From Dipteronia dyeriana (taxonomy: Eukaryota; Streptophyta; Magnoliopsida; Sapindales; Sapindaceae), in contig CM065297.1 of the NCBI GenBank assembly GCA_032871835.1, positions 92,587,052 through 92,651,051 of the forward strand: a stretch of 64,000 nt of DNA, in the 5' to 3' direction. The notes under the pieces are model-generated. The model did not search any database and was not told the DNA's origin. It saw only the letters and a list, made by a program, of their open reading frames with translations. Position 1 is the stretch's first letter. Every line of letters begins with the position of its first letter. Position numbers and translations under genes: made by a program. Positions 43,852 through 56,692 of the stretch are shown one piece after another.

Positions 43852-45936
43852 TCAATAGGGAATATGAGTCCCTATAGGCCTACCAAGTCCATTGGTCCTA
43901 GTTAAGCCTATGGTTGAAACCTTAGCATAATGACATGTGGGCTCATCCTTTCTAATCCACCTAGGTGACACAATTATATTCCTAGTGGACATAGTCATCA
44001 CATTTCTCCTATGATCATTAACTCTAGACTTCCTAGTCACATGCATATTGGCTTTAGCTCTATTCTTTTCAATCATGCTTTTAGTTCTACATATTTTGAT
44101 ATAATTGAAACAATTTGGTCTAATATGACCATCAACACCATAAAAATGACATATATGAATAAAATGAGGGATCATACCATTCATTTGTGAGTACAAATGA
44201 GCTTTTCCATGTCTTTAAGCTTGCCTTTGGTGTTGGATTTGTTCTCTCCTCCTTTGCTGTTGAGTTGGAGAGGACTGTTTCATTGGTTGAACTTGCATGA
44301 ATTGCTTCTTTGGTGGAAACTTTGTTGAGAAAAGCTTGGGTGTGAAACTTTCATGGATTGAGCTTGAGTTTGAGCTTGTACCCTTAGACTTTTTGATATC
44401 TATGCTCTTGACAAACACCGTATTGCTCTCTTTGTCATTTTCAAACCCTACACCTCTATTGTCACTTGGCATCTTGCCAACTCTCAACATATGGTCAAGC
44501 TTCTTCGCGCTTGAAGTCATCTTAGCAATAGTTTCTTTTGCTTCTTCAAGCTTCTTTTTCAAGCTTTCTTCAAATTCTCTTTCACTCTTCACTTTCTCAC
44601 TCAAGTGAGACACCTCTGTTGGTAGCTTGAGATTCTCTTCTTTGAGTCTTTGAATCTCTTTCTTTATCTTCAATATTTAGCTTTGAAAGTGCTCAATGAA
44701 CCCTTCAAGATCCATATCTTCTACATTTCCACTTGTAGAATGAGAAGAAGTACTCTTATTACTAAAGTTATCACTAGTGTCTCTTGTTGCCATATCAACA
44801 ACGTCCATATAAATGGCTTCATTAATCACACTCCTGGCTACTTTTTCATCTACTCCCTCTTCATGGTCATAATTTAAGACCTTAGTGTCTTTATCTATAT
44901 CTTCCACGAAGGAGGCTCCAAAAGTCGTGTAGTTAAAAACAACCTCTTCATCACTTGAAGAATTTTCTTCAATCTCACTATCGCTTCCAGCCTTTCTTCT
45001 TCTTTTTAAAATTAGCACACTTGAAGGCAATGTGACCAAACCCACTACACTCAAAACATTAAATGCCCTTCTTGGAGTCATTCTTTTACGATTTCTCTAC
45101 CTTCTTGAAAGGAGTCTTCTTCTTCAATTCCTTTCCTTTAGACTCAAAACCTTTCTTTTCAAGCTTCATGAACTTCTTGAATCTTTTTATCATGAGGGTC
45201 ATCCTCCCATCTGAGTCCTCGTTCTTTTCAACCTTGGAGGTCTTCAAGGCTATGCTCTTTTGCTTCTTGGAAGGTGTAGGTATAGAAGTTTACCTAGACT
45301 CATAGGCTAGAAACCTTTCAATCACTTCATACGGCTTCATTTCTTATAGTCACTATTTTCTTCCAGTGCCATTACCTTGGACTCAAATCTCTTGGGAAGT
45401 GACCTCATAATCTTTTTCTTGATTCTTTTGTCCGAGTACGGGTCACCTAGTTGGTGGCTTTGATTGACGATGTCCATCAACTTCACTTGAAAATCATTGA
45501 AGCACTCGTCCTCATCCATCCTAATTGTCTCAAATTGCATTTGAAGGACTTAGAGCTTAGAGTCATTGATTACCTCGGTTCCTTCATGAGCTGTCTCTAA
45601 TATCTCTCATGCCTCCTTAGCATTCTAAGTTTTCTTAATCAACTTGTACTGGTTTTCATCCATGGCACATAAAATGGCATGCATTGCCTTGTTGTTCCAT
45701 TTGAAAGCTTTAAATTCTTGTGTGCTCCATTGAGACTTAGGCTTAAAGACTTCATCTCCATCATCATTGATCATTGTCGGAGGAGTGTAGCTGTCTTCAA
45801 CCACCATCCATGCACGGTCATCTATTTGGAAAATATAAGGCTCCATATAGCCTTTCCATGAGGCGTAATTATCATCTTTAAGCAAATAGGGTCTTATACT
45901 TGATGCTCTTTCATTACTAATCCCTAACTCACTCAT
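43852..45936 (-). pseudogene. SIRE-like copia gag
   Basis: Minus-strand ATG 45936 follows the primer site by 130 bp. It opens with SSIRPYLLKDDNYASWKGYM, the start of the copia gag family (DUF4219/UBN2), continues in the same frame after stops near 45625 to FNDFQVKLMDIVNQSHQLGD and IMRSLPKRFESKVMALEE, then a first zinc knuckle CFECSGFGHIAFKC (near 45050), an acidic region, a coiled-coil-like Lys/Glu segment (44673-44530), and a second knuckle-like CHFYGVDGHIRPNC (near 44130). Two separated knuckles are typical of SIRE gag. Several stops and frame changes break it. Confidence 0.8.
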
Positions 45937-46065
45937 AGTGTTTGGGTTATAAATGAATGAGATGCAAATATAATGCAATACACAAAATGTAAAAATACAA
46001 ACAAGCAAAATGCAAAGTGCAAGATATACACAAATCACGGATCACGTAAGTATGTCTAGACACCG

Positions 46066-46079
46066 GCTCTGATACCAAT
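46066..46079 (-). other. Primer binding site of the SIRE-like element
   Basis: Minus strand TTGGTATCAGAGCC, an exact match to the common plant Met-tRNA site, directly after the LTR end (TTTCA). Confidence 0.9.
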
Positions 46080-48013
46080 TGAAATTCCCTTAAAGTGTGT
46101 GTATCCTAACCTATAAGGGGTGAATAGGTTTTAATCCGATTGATTACCACTTTTCGAATTAACCAATGTTGATAAAACTATCTCATATTATCAAGCATTC
46201 AATTAAACATAAAACAATAAAAACACAAGTATTTGTTTTACATGAGAAACTCTCTAACTGGGCAAAACTCACGAGCCAACCGCTTAGCCACACACGGTCC
46301 ATAAAATCCATTACTTGATGAAAGTTTACAACCTAGGTTAACCTTCTATCATACCTTCCACGGTTACTAACCCTTTCACTCTGCCCAACGGGCCTATAAC
46401 AGTGATCTTGGACCAATAAGCTTGTGCACTAAACACTTAGTCACAAAGCTTAATCACTAATGAAGAGAAAATATAACCTATGTGAATATATGGAAATATT
46501 CTAGAGTCAACACATTTAAGCTTATTTAAGGATTTAAAGATGACAGTGAATGTAAAATCCTAGATATCAATTATCTAAGTGCAAATGTAAATATATTTAG
46601 CTAGAAGGGGAAAAATAATCATAAATGCTTGCTATCAATTAACATAAATTCTCAACCAACAAACAACAACTCAAACATGTTATAATTACCATTAAACACA
46701 AAACTACGCATTATATCATAAGAATGAACAAAGGAATTCTAGGGCATATAGAAATTGTCTGGTCAAAGAAAACAAGAAGAATTCATGATGAGATGATGCT
46801 TGTGAGATGCTAGATGCTCACGGATTGATGTTTGGTTGAGTAAATGTGAGTTCTTGGAGTCTCTCTCTCTGGAAGAATGCTTTCTCTCACTTAGATCAGA
46901 TTTTTGGCTCATAAAAACAAAACGGAGAAGATGAGAGAACATATATAATAGGGCAAAGCAAAGCTACGTCATTTTGGAAAAACTACTATGAAAGCGCGCA
47001 ATACGGTGGTGTGGTACGCTGGTGGATAAGAGCAACACCAGTGCACACCAGTTGTCCAATAAGCACTGGTGAGGTGCACTAGTGGACCAGTGCATCACCA
47101 GCGCACACCTACTATCCCAGGTGCACTGGTGAAGATGCACTGGTGGATAGGGGCAACAATGGTGCATAGCCATGACAACACAATAACTCAAGATTCGAGC
47201 GACCCAAAACATGACCTAATGATATCAAAACCTTTCATATAATATACCAATGGAAAGGCATGAAGTCTACTTTCTACTTTAATTTATAAAATATGATTTG
47301 GATCACTGTAGAAAGAGTTATAGTTATTTAAGTAACCAAAAGTCAGAGAGGGACAACAACAGAGTTGCCATATTTTGGTGGTCACTTTGAAAATTTTAAA
47401 ATCAATCCAAACGGTCATGAAATATTACAAATAATATACCGTTAGAAAGGTATGGGTGTGTAGTTTGTATAAAAACTTTCAAAACTCATTTTAAAGTTTT
47501 GTATAAAATGTTATGGTCACAAGACCATCTACAAGTCAGTTTTGAAAAACATTTAAATCTTTGAAATCCACTCTTTTGAAACTAGACACTTTACTCCAAA
47601 CAACCAAACCAAAACTAACACTTAACCTAGATAAGAATGAGACCTTCTCAAATGGTCACACAATGAGTTAAGACAAGCACACCAACGTGCAAGCACGGAC
47701 ACAACACAAGCACACCACACTTAATTCTATAAATGAAGTACAAGTATGATTCTGAAGGAATGCACGCATGAGCAACAAGGAATAAATGCATATCAATAAA
47801 ATGCATCTAAGTGTGTGTATCTGTGTGTGTGCAACTAAATCTCTTCAAAGAGTTAAGCAAGGTGCTAAACGAAATACATTTGAAGTGCTCTTGAGTTTGA
47901 TGATGTCGTTGGAGCTTGATCACGAGCAATAAAGCCTAATCTACCCTTACAAGTTAATCCCCAGTTGTGGCTTGTCAATCAAAATAAGTCAATCAATAAT
48001 TAAGGAACTTACA
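46080..48013 (-). repeat. 5' LTR of the SIRE-like element
   Basis: On the minus strand it runs from TGTAAGTTCC to GGGAATTTCA, 1934 bp, a length usual for SIRE LTRs. Near 47015-47165 it carries six or more copies of GCACTGGTG/CACCAGTGC in both orientations. Confidence 0.75.
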
Positions 48014-48701
48014 TAGTGCATTATTATTATTTTATTGGTGAAGAGAATTACAGACACTCATCAAAGATTCATAGTCGATTTTCGATGTAAATTTATCCAA
48101 AAGGCCAGGAAAGTTTGGTTTCCTTGATCCAAATTTCTACTTCTTCCATAATCACAATATTAACTTCCACTTTAGTCTCTTATTCTTCCTTATGCTTATT
48201 TCTTGTCTTATTTCTTCCATCTTCGATGGCTTTTTTATATCTAACTTGATCCTCCTTCATTGACCTCAGATACTTAGCCACATTTCCAGATATGTGGGCA
48301 ATATGTCATTTTAGATGATATATCCCCCACCAAACGTCTTTGAACACAATATGCACTTGACTCTATCAAAATTGGTGAGATCGATCAATTGTCCAAACTC
48401 CCACCAAATGTCATCCTACTATATAAAAGTTACCTATGGTGATATTTTTGTTTCTAACATATTTTAAACCCATCGCTAATGGTAATCTATTGTGATAGAT
48501 GTTAATATTTTTCATTTAATTTAAATAAAAAATTTAGTTCCAAACATACTCAAATTTTGGTCAATTTTTGTATTTTATGTATCACAAAATTATATTAGAA
48601 TGTACTTACTCAATAAAAATTGACTATACAAATTGCTAATAAAATCAACTTTCAAAAACAAATTGCCACTAAAATCTAATATTTCCATTAAATTTCCCTC
48701 C
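48014..48701. other. Unassigned; may include the left end of the CACTA element
   Basis: TATGGTGATATTTTTG and ATCGCTAATGGTAATCTATTGTGATAG near 48440-48500 look like CACTA subterminal sequence, but no CACTACAAGAAA end was found. No ORF. Confidence 0.3.
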
Positions 48702-49562
48702 ACTAAAGCCCGTTTCTTTTCTTCCTTCTTTCCATTTAACAATGAAAATCCTAAAAAAAAAACACCAAATAATTTTGTTTATCAAAATCACTAGCTATGA
48801 AAATTATAAAATTTTCCTATTCCTTATCTAATTGCCAATAACTTTTCTAATTACTTTCATCTAATTTCTCCAATGTGTTTTAGGTTTTATTTTATTGTTT
48901 AAAATATGGTTTTGGTCGATTTGTAGAATTTCTTGAGCTCTCCTTCGAAATCAAGCTGAGACATTCAATTGGGTAAGTCTCCACCAAAGCACGTTTTTCT
49001 TATTCTTTCCATTTAGTAATGAAAATCCCCAAAATTTTCACATAATGTTTTTGTTATCAAAATCCTAACCATGGAAATCCTAAAATTTTTCTTTTCGTTA
49101 TTTTATTGCTCATAACTTTCATAGTTACTCTTATCTAATTTCTCTAATCTTCTTTAGTTTTTTTTGCCCATAGCTTTCCTAATTGCTCATAACTTTCATA
49201 GTTACTCTTATCTAATTTCTCTAATCTTCTTTAGTTTTTTTTTAATACGATTTTGGTAGAGTTGCAGAATTTCTTAAGCCCTCTTTTGAAATCAAGCTGA
49301 CATTCAATTGGGTAAGTCTTCACTAAAGCGTTATTTTCTTAATGAAAATCTCCAAATTTTTCCTAAATTTTCCTTGTTTAACAAAATCCCTAACCATGAA
49401 ATCATAAATTTTTCTTATTCCTTTTGCAATTTCTCCAATCTTATTTAGTTTTTTTTTTTAATACAGTATTGTCTAGATTTGTACAATTTATTGAGTCGTA
49501 ATTCGATTACATATAACTTTACACTCTTTCGAAATTAAGCTGACATTCAATTGGTACGTCTC
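48702..49562 (+). repeat. Triplicated leader exon with 5' splice site
   Basis: Three diverged tandem copies (about 48702-48984, 48985-49324, 49325-49562) each run from a CTAAAGC.CGTTTTCTT start through ATGAAAATCC to GAAATCAAGCTGACATTCAA and, in two of three, TTGGGTAAGTCT, a good 5' splice site. The middle copy has a further internal 70-bp duplication around CATAGTTACTCTTATCTAA. I take it as the 5' untranslated exon of the CACTA transposase gene whose coding exon begins at 56802. Confidence 0.55.
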
Positions 49563-49780
49563 CAATCTTTATTAACCTTTTGTTCTGCTTTGCTTTATTG
49601 ACGTTACTGTGAAGGTTATTTTTTTTCTTCTCAATTTTAAAATATGCATATTTGATTTGCTTAATTACGATGAATGTTTATGATCTTTGAAAAATGGTTT
49701 GCATTGCCTATTTGAAGCCTTTATTTTTTTTTATGGGTTTCAATAGGTTATGTTTTACTAATACCAAACTTGTATTAGTG

Positions 49781-49823
<43 letters not shown>

Positions 49824-51387
49824 CCTATGTTGCTAATTTATTGTGAGTCTTGATTTATCCTCATATACTATCAATAAGTTGTTAAGACCTAGTAAAAAGG
49901 ACAAACACAGAGATTTAATCAAAATTAGGTATAAAAGTTTACAAAAATACAAAAAAAGTATATAAAAAAAAACAAAATAAAATAAGTTTCAACCTTCATG
50001 GCCAATCATTTGTAGGAACCATTTGCTGTTTAATTTAACTTTTTTCCTTTTTTGAAACAACGATGCATAATTTGACAATCACATCAACAATAAGCAACAA
50101 AGCAGCACTAGTAACTCAAAGGAAAGGAAGGAAAGGTTGAACTAGATAGAGAATTTAATATTGAAGAATTAAACGGGGCAAAAAGGTATAATTGTATAAC
50201 ATTAATTGGCATAGATTTTCCACGTAAACTTTAGAAACTGGTTTTATAGGAAGTTAACACCTTAGTCAAAGTCAATATATGCCATCTTAAAGTAGCATAA
50301 TGAACTGGTCCTTCTAACTAAACCTTTATAATATCAGACTGAATCAAAATTCAATAGTAGTTTGTTTTCTTTAGGAAAGAAAACAGAGATTCGACAAGTA
50401 AAAATATAGAATCGGCCTCTATAATCCTTCAGAGTCCGGGTAAGAAGAAACATGGTATATGCACTTGAAAAAAATATACACGGTTTTAATATGCCAAACT
50501 TCAATTAGGATTTACCAAAACAAAGGACAAAAAATGGAAACACACTAAAGGTAAGTTTTGCAGCGGTGATGATAATGTATTTTGGTTAATGCCAAACTTC
50601 AATTAGGATTTACCAAAACAAAGGACAAAAAATGGGAACACACTAAAGGTAAGTTTTGCAGCGGTGATGATAATGTATTTTGGCTAACTAATTTAGTAAA
50701 TAACTTTCTAAATACAAGGGTAAATAATTAATTATGATGTAGAGATTATAACATAAAATCAAGAGATTAAAACATGACTCTTTGAAACAACTTTTGCACA
50801 ACAAAACAGTTGAGACAAATTCATAAGTTTGAACTTTGGTTCAAATACAAAAAAGTAGTGAATTATATCAATATAATGACATATGATGAAGGCCTAATAG
50901 AAGTAGGCTTACGAATCGACATTAAATTTGAAGATTCTGAATAAAATTACACAAACTAATATAAGAAGGCATCAAATTTATCATAAATAAATAAAATGAA
51001 GAATATATAGCAAACTATGAACTATATATAAAGAAACAACATAACTCACGGTGTAAAGAATCATAAACCGATAAAAAAAACATTTTATCTAAAATAAATT
51101 ATATATGAAGACATGAACTACCGATCCATAAAATATATCACAAAATTATCAATAATCAAAAACCGACACAAAAAAATACATATATGGAAAGCCCCAAAAC
51201 ATTAATAAAAACAACACGAAAGCTTTATGATATGAAAGGAAAAATAATATGAATCTTATTCATTTAATAGACAATAAAACTAAAAAAGGATTAATCTTAA
51301 AATTCTTTAGAAACTAATGCTAAAATAAAACATACAGAATTACAAATGAATTGTAGAATTATTTTAAACAAAATATGTGTCTCTGTT
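49563..51387 (+). other. Presumed intron of the CACTA gene, left part
   Basis: AT-rich DNA with a (TA)n tract at about 49783-49820 and a 98-bp tandem duplication at 50491-50686. No ORF. It continues after the copia insertion at 56693. Confidence 0.35.
50491..50686. repeat. 2 x 98-bp tandem duplication
   Basis: Units starting ATGCCAAACTTCAATTAGG at 50491 and 50589 differ by one or two bases, so the duplication is recent. Confidence 0.95.
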
Positions 51388-51392
51388 ACGTT

Positions 51393-51801
51393 TGAAAACA
51401 CTCTTAAGTGTTTGTTTTTAGTACACATATTTTTCACTGTAAATGAAGAACATGAATGAAACTTCATTAATTGAGTATTATGGAGATCGTTACAATCTAT
51501 ATATCACGATTGTTTTCAGTACTCTGTTTTTATCATACTAAAAACGTTTTCCAGAAATTGCCCAAAACCCTTCTAACTAAATCTAACAAACTAATGCCAC
51601 ATCAGCTTATACAAAAACTCTTATTATCAACAGCTAACTATACTTGATCATTAGAAATCATCAGCTATGACATCAGCCGATGATTGATATTGTTGATTTA
51701 TACTATTTCGATACTCTGCACAATGAGGCTCTGTTATCTTCAGGATGTTAAGCATGCTTGTTGGCTTCCTCTTATCCTCAACATAGTTTATATGTTTTTC
51801 A
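51393..51801 (-). repeat. 3' LTR of the copia element
   Basis: Minus strand TGAAAAACATATAAAC to TGTTTTCA, 409 bp, preceded by polypurine tract TTTGAGGGGGGA at 51813-51802. Close copy of 56281-56692. Confidence 0.9.
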
Positions 51802-52490
51802 TCCCCCCTCAAACTGAATTGAGGAGAGATGGACAACTTCAGTTTGGAGTAAAGAAAATGAAACCTTTCTCGAGTGAAACTCTTGGTAAAGATATCAGCA
51901 AGTTGGTGTTCAGTTGGCACATATCGAGTATCTATCTCACCAGACTGTATCTTCTCCCTAATAAAATGTGTGTCGATGTCGATGTGTTTCGTCCGCTGAT
52001 GGAATACCAGATTCTGAGAAAGGGCAGTGTCACCTATGTTGTCACACCAGACAACTGATCCTTAAGAAATTGGGATTCGAAGTTCAGTAAGGAGAGACCT
52101 GAGCCAAAGGACATCGGTTGTTACTTGGGCCAAAGCTTTATATTCGGCTTCAGTGCTCGAGCGAGCAACCACCCTTTGCTTCTTAGATTCCTTCCAATCA
52201 TTACACATCAGCCACTAGTTGAATGTCTATCATCAATGCAATTGGCCCAGTCGGCATCAGCAAAAGCTTCAAGTTGGAGTGTTGGAGTGTTGGATAAGGC
52301 TTGAAATGAAGCCCTAAATGTTGAGTGCCCTTAAGATACCGTAAGACTCTCTTGCAAGCCTACCAATGCACTATTGTAGGAGCAACTAAAAACTGACTCA
52401 GCTTGTTTACTATGAATGAAATGTTAGGTCTAGTGTTAGTTAGATACTGAAGTGCGCCAATTGTGCCTCGATAAAGTGTTGAATCATAAA
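51802..52490 (-). pseudogene. Copia RNase H
   Basis: Minus-strand segments show [53 protein letters not shown] and, in an ORF from 51920, EHQLADIFTKSFTRERFHFL ending LRG just before the polypurine tract. Stops, including one after RIPIS and frame changes near 52200-52400, break it. Confidence 0.8.
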
Positions 52491-53290
52491 ATACAACTCT
52501 ATCTGATAGAGAAACTTTGTTGCAGCAATACTAGGGTGTCACAGGGATGAGCATCAGAAATATTGGTGCGTTGAAGAAGATCAGCAATATACTTTGCCTG
52601 TGTTAGAAATAAACCAGATGCATCCCCATAGGCTTCAAAGCCAAGAAAATAGTTAACTAGTCCAAGAGCCTTGAGAGCAAAGGTTTTGTGAAGAGTAGAG
52701 ATTAGTGCTTGAATCAAAACCTTGTCATTTTCGGTGACCAATATGTCATCAACATAGACCGAGACAAACAAACAATTTGAGTCAGAGAACTTAATAAAAA
52801 GATAAGAGTCTGAAACCGAATTTCTGAAACCCCAAGAAACAAGGGTTGTCTTTAACTTGTGAAACCAGTTTCTTAGAGCATGTTTAAGGCCATATAAGGA
52901 CTTGTGAAGTTGACAAACATGAGAAGGTTTAGAGGAGTCAACAAACCCTTCAGGCTGAGACATATATACCAACTCAGTCAAGTCACCATTTAAAAAAGCA
53001 TTGTTGATATCAACCTGTTTAACTTGCCAACCATAAGAAACTGTAATGGAGAATATCACTCGAATTGTGGAGGCCTTGACAACAGGACTAAAGGTATCTA
53101 AAAAATCTAAACCGGGAGTTTAATGAAATCCTTTGGCCACCAGTCGAGCTTTATAACGTAAGAGGTTGCCATCTTGTTTATACTTGGTCCGAAACACCCA
53201 TTTACACCCAACAACATTCATATTTGACCGAAAAAGAACCAATGACCAAGTGTGGTTACGTTGTAAGGCATCAAATTCCTCATGCATTGC
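52491..53290 (-). pseudogene. Copia reverse transcriptase
   Basis: The open frame 53059-52499 reads QVKQVDINNAFLNGDLTELV, YMSQPEGFVD, KSLYGLKHALRNWFHKLKT, the catalytic YVDDILV near 52740, and FALKALGLVNYFLGFEA. Upstream, 53290-53060 continues the N-terminal RT (GFKTKYK-like and LVAKGFH-like residues) with interruptions. It synthesises cDNA in the family; this copy lacks an intact start and end. Confidence 0.88.
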
Positions 53291-54440
53291 TTTTACTCAT
53301 TTCGGATCTTTAAGAGCAATCTTAGCTGTAGTGGGATCAAAATTGACTAAATAACAGCTAGAAGTGTAGACCTTAGGCTTGAAAATCCCAATTTTTTTAC
53401 CGTGTGACCATTGGATGTGTGACAACTGGAACAACTGAATTAACAATATCTGCTGGTGACATATTTGGACTGGATGAATTAACATCCAACTGAGGTTGTA
53501 GTGAATCAGTTGTTGGACCAATAAGACTTGGAGACTGTGATGGATTGACAGCACATGTTGGTACAGTTGAGACAACAGAAGGCTGAGACATATTGTTGCT
53601 TGTATTGCCATTTAAGGAACTCTTTCCTTGAACATGTGACACCACTTTATAAAAGGAAGACAGTGGCATACCTGAACCACAATGAGGCTCATGAGCAAAC
53701 AAGCTAGATGAAAACAAACTAATATATAAGAATTCCATTTCATTAAATTCAACATGCCTAGAGATATACACTTTGCCATTAGAGTGTAAACACTTATAAC
53801 CTTGTGCATTTGACTGTAACCTATAAAGAGACACTTGGATGAATGGAAGTTAAACTTATGCTTGAATAATTTCTTAAGAAAGGAAAGCAACTACACCCAA
53901 AAGTTGTAAAGAAGCTATAGTTAGGCTTTCTATGGAAAAGCTTTTCAAAAGGAGAAATAAACCGAAATGTTGCTAGAGGCATGTTGTTTATAAGAAAATT
54001 TGTTGTGGAAAATGCCTCATACCAGGATTTTAGGGGCATTTTGGCATGAGCAAGTATAGTTAAACCGATCTCAACTATATGTATGTGCTTCCTCTCAGCA
54101 ACTCCATTTTGTTGATGAGTGTGTGGACAAGAATACCTTACTTGGATTCCCTATTTAGAAAGATAAGATGTGAAAGCAATATACTCTCCACCCATGTCAC
54201 TATGTAAGCTCTTTATTTTCTTATCAAATTAAAGCTCCACGTTATTTTAAAACTGAATAAAAACACTAAAAGCATCAACCTTTAATTTCAAAGGAAAGAT
54301 ACAAGTAAACCAGGTATGAGCATATATAAACGAGATATATAATCGATATCCTTCAGTTGACAATAAATGAGTTGGCCCTCAAACATCTGAATAGACCAGC
54401 TCAAGTGGGACCTTGGCCGTGACTTCCACCTTTGAAAAAG
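53291..54440 (-). pseudogene. Copia integrase
   Basis: Readable minus-strand segments: WYEAFSTTNFLINNMPLATF, SPFEKLFHRKPNYSFF and TFGCSCFPFLRNYS (ORF from 54039), HKFNFHSSKCLFIGYSQMHK (from 53890), GYKCLHSNGKVYISRHVEFN (53834 region), then a Ser/Pro-rich spacer. These are the integrase C-terminal motifs of copia. The catalytic DDE part upstream (54060-54440) is decayed. Confidence 0.75.
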
Positions 54441-54445
54441 GAAGT

Positions 54446-55153
54446 CTATGAAGCTTTCCAAGCTTGAATAATAAAATGTATATTATTCAACATCTTTTGA
54501 AGAATTAAAGGAACTGGATGTCCTAACTTAGCATGCCACACATTAGCATTCACAGCAGCATAACCAAACATGTTAGCTGACTGTGACTTGGAGTTTGATA
54601 TTAACCAAAGACTTGTTTTATTATCAAAAGAAAAACACTTAGAAACAGCTGCAGAATCTTTGCAATCTCCAATTTTGAACTTAGTTTGGTGCACTCCTAG
54701 TGCCCCAACAAGCTTCAAGGAATAAAGCTCATCCTTAAGTGCTCCTTGAAGCAAAATTTTCCTCGTTTTGAGATCCTTGATAACACATTTATCAGCAAAG
54801 AACTCAGCCACAGCTTTGTTATCAAAAGTAATCTTAGAGATACTAAGCAAATTTTTGGTAATTTGAGGCACATGCAGTATGTTTTTGAGTAACAATTTGT
54901 CATCAGGTTGTGCATGTGATTTAACAAAACTATCTCCAACATATGAGATTGAGAGGTGATTTCCATTACCAACTATTAGTTTTTCATTACCTCTATAGGC
55001 AATCTTCAAGGAGAGATTGTTCAAGTTGGAGGTAATATGGTTTATGGCTCCACTATCCACATACCACGACAGATCACACACGGATTCTGGTGTTGTAATA
55101 AGAGCAGCATTTTGATGAAAGTTTGCATATGTTTCACCAAGACCAGTGTTCAT
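54446..55153 (-). pseudogene. Copia protease and pre-integrase zinc region
   Basis: A 235-codon open frame reads WYVDSGAINHITSN, the copia aspartic protease site (D-S-G-A), then LLKNILHVPQITKNLLSIS, and VWHAKLGHPVPLILQKML, the GAG-pre-integrase motif with the integrase His residues. It is the longest undamaged block of the element. Confidence 0.88.
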
Positions 55154-56251
55154 ATTTCCTTGAAAAGATGAGCTAATGAGTTATTGTCCATTGTAGATTT
55201 GTGGTTGAGTGTAGAAAGCCTGAATAGATTGTTGTTGTTGAGAAGTCCCTTGAAAACCTTGATCGAATCTATGGTAGCACTTGAGAGCACCATGACCTGG
55301 CTTGCCACAGACCTGACAGTGAATGCGTCATCTGCCACCTGACTTGTTTGTATCTTCCTTTTCCATGATAGCCACCACCTCTGTCACTTTGAGAGTTTCC
55401 ATTTCTTTGACCTTTCCTGTCTTGAAAATTATTAGATGCATAGTTTACTGAAATCTGTCCGTATTTAAGTTGAGCTGGAGAATCAATATGCTCAAGATGT
55501 TGTTCGTGCATCATCATCAAGAAATAAGCATCATCAAATTAAATGAACCTTTATTGAGTTGAGAATATTGTAACAATATAGTCAAAATCATGTCCAACAC
55601 CATTAATTAGTGCAAGAACAAGATCACAGTCTCTGATTTCTTCACCAGTAGCCATCAAAGCATCACCAATATTTTTTATTTTTAAGACAAAATCACTCAC
55701 AGAATCAGCTCCCTTCTTGATAGCCTGAAGTTGACTTCTGAAATGTGCAACTTTTGCTACTGATTGTTGAGAGTAAAGCCTCTCTAATAGATTCTGAACC
55801 TCAAATGAAGATTGACATCCAATGACTTGACCTATGATACTTTCACTGATTGTGGAATAAATCCAACTTACAAGTAATTTGTCTATACGTTTCCAAGTAG
55901 AAAACTCTTTACTTATTTTTTTTCAATAATTTTTTCACCAAACTGATTTGTTATCTCAATATTCACAAACTTATTGGATGGACGATTCATTCCACAAATA
56001 TATTCTTCAAGATCCAAGGCTTTAATAGAAGTTAGTACATGTGATTTCCAATAGATATAATTTGACTTAGAGAGCTTAATTGGAAGATTTTAGTTGAGAA
56101 TTTTGGTGAGTGATAAGAATTTGAGAGCCTCTGTAACTTCTTGAGATCCTTGACTTTGCTTCATGTTTGAAGATCTAGGTGAATCAGTTGCTTCTTGAGA
56201 CGATGAATGTTGGTTAAAGATCGGTGACTGTGAATGAGGAAGATTAGCCAT
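55154..56251 (-). pseudogene. Copia gag
   Basis: ATG at about 56251, 18 bp inside the primer site, opens MANLPHSQSP, then a retrotransposon gag core with KLSKSNYIYWKSHVLTSIKA and GYICG-like residues, then a zinc-knuckle region near 55290-55330 (CQVCGKPGHGALKC pattern when read with frame changes). Numerous stops. Confidence 0.7.
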
Positions 56252-56267
56252 GATGTTAGTCTGTTAT

Positions 56268-56280
56268 GGCTATGATACCA
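56268..56280 (-). other. Primer binding site of the copia element
   Basis: Minus strand TGGTATCATAGCC directly after the LTR; one base from TGGTATCAGAGCC. Confidence 0.85.
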
Positions 56281-56692
56281 TGAAAACACTCTAAGTGTTT
56301 GTTTAAAGTACACCGATTTTTCACTGTAAATGAAAAACATGAATGAAACTTCATTAATTGAGTATTATGGAGATCGTCACGATCTATATATCACGATTGT
56401 TTTCAGTACTTTGTTTTTATCATACTAAAAACGTTTTTCAGGAATTGCCCAAAACCCTACTAACTAAATCTAACAAACTAATGCCACATCATTCTTCTAA
56501 CTAACTCTTAACAAACAAATGCCACGTCAGCTTATACAAAAACTCTGATTATCAACATCTAACTATACTTGATCATTAGACATCATCAGCTATGATATCA
56601 ACTGATGATTGATATTGTTGATTTACACTATTTCGATGCTAAGCATGCTTGTTGGCTTCCTCTTATCCTCGACATAGTTTATATGCTTATCA
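56281..56692 (-). repeat. 5' LTR of the copia element
   Basis: 412 bp, plus-strand TGAAAACACT to GCTTATCA. Differs from the left LTR by scattered substitutions and a few small indels, including a short extra segment with a second CTTCTAACTAA. Confidence 0.9.

Larger units (their letters stand above)
42413..48013 (-). mobile_element. SIRE-like copia element with gag but no pol
   Basis: On the minus strand the order is: 5' LTR (48013-46080), Met-tRNA primer site (46079-46066), SIRE-type gag with two zinc knuckles (45936-43852), an AT-rich 3' region, a polypurine tract (AATGGGGAGAT), and a 200-bp stub of the 3' LTR (42612-42413). No protease, integrase, RT or RNase H motif lies between gag and the 3' LTR, so pol has been deleted or was never present. 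The left edge is cut by the LTR-like block at 41630-42411. Confidence 0.75.
51393..56692 (-). mobile_element. Complete-length Ty1/copia element on the minus strand
   Basis: The 5300-bp element has LTRs 51393-51801 and 56281-56692, a primer site beside the right LTR and a polypurine tract beside the left LTR. The target duplication reads ACGTT at 51388-51392 and ATGTT at 56693-56697, a single C/T change. Minus-strand coding order is gag, protease, integrase, RT, RNase H, as in copia. It sits between the leader repeat and the coding exon of the CACTA transposase gene. Many stops and frame changes; lineage not assigned. Confidence 0.9.
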
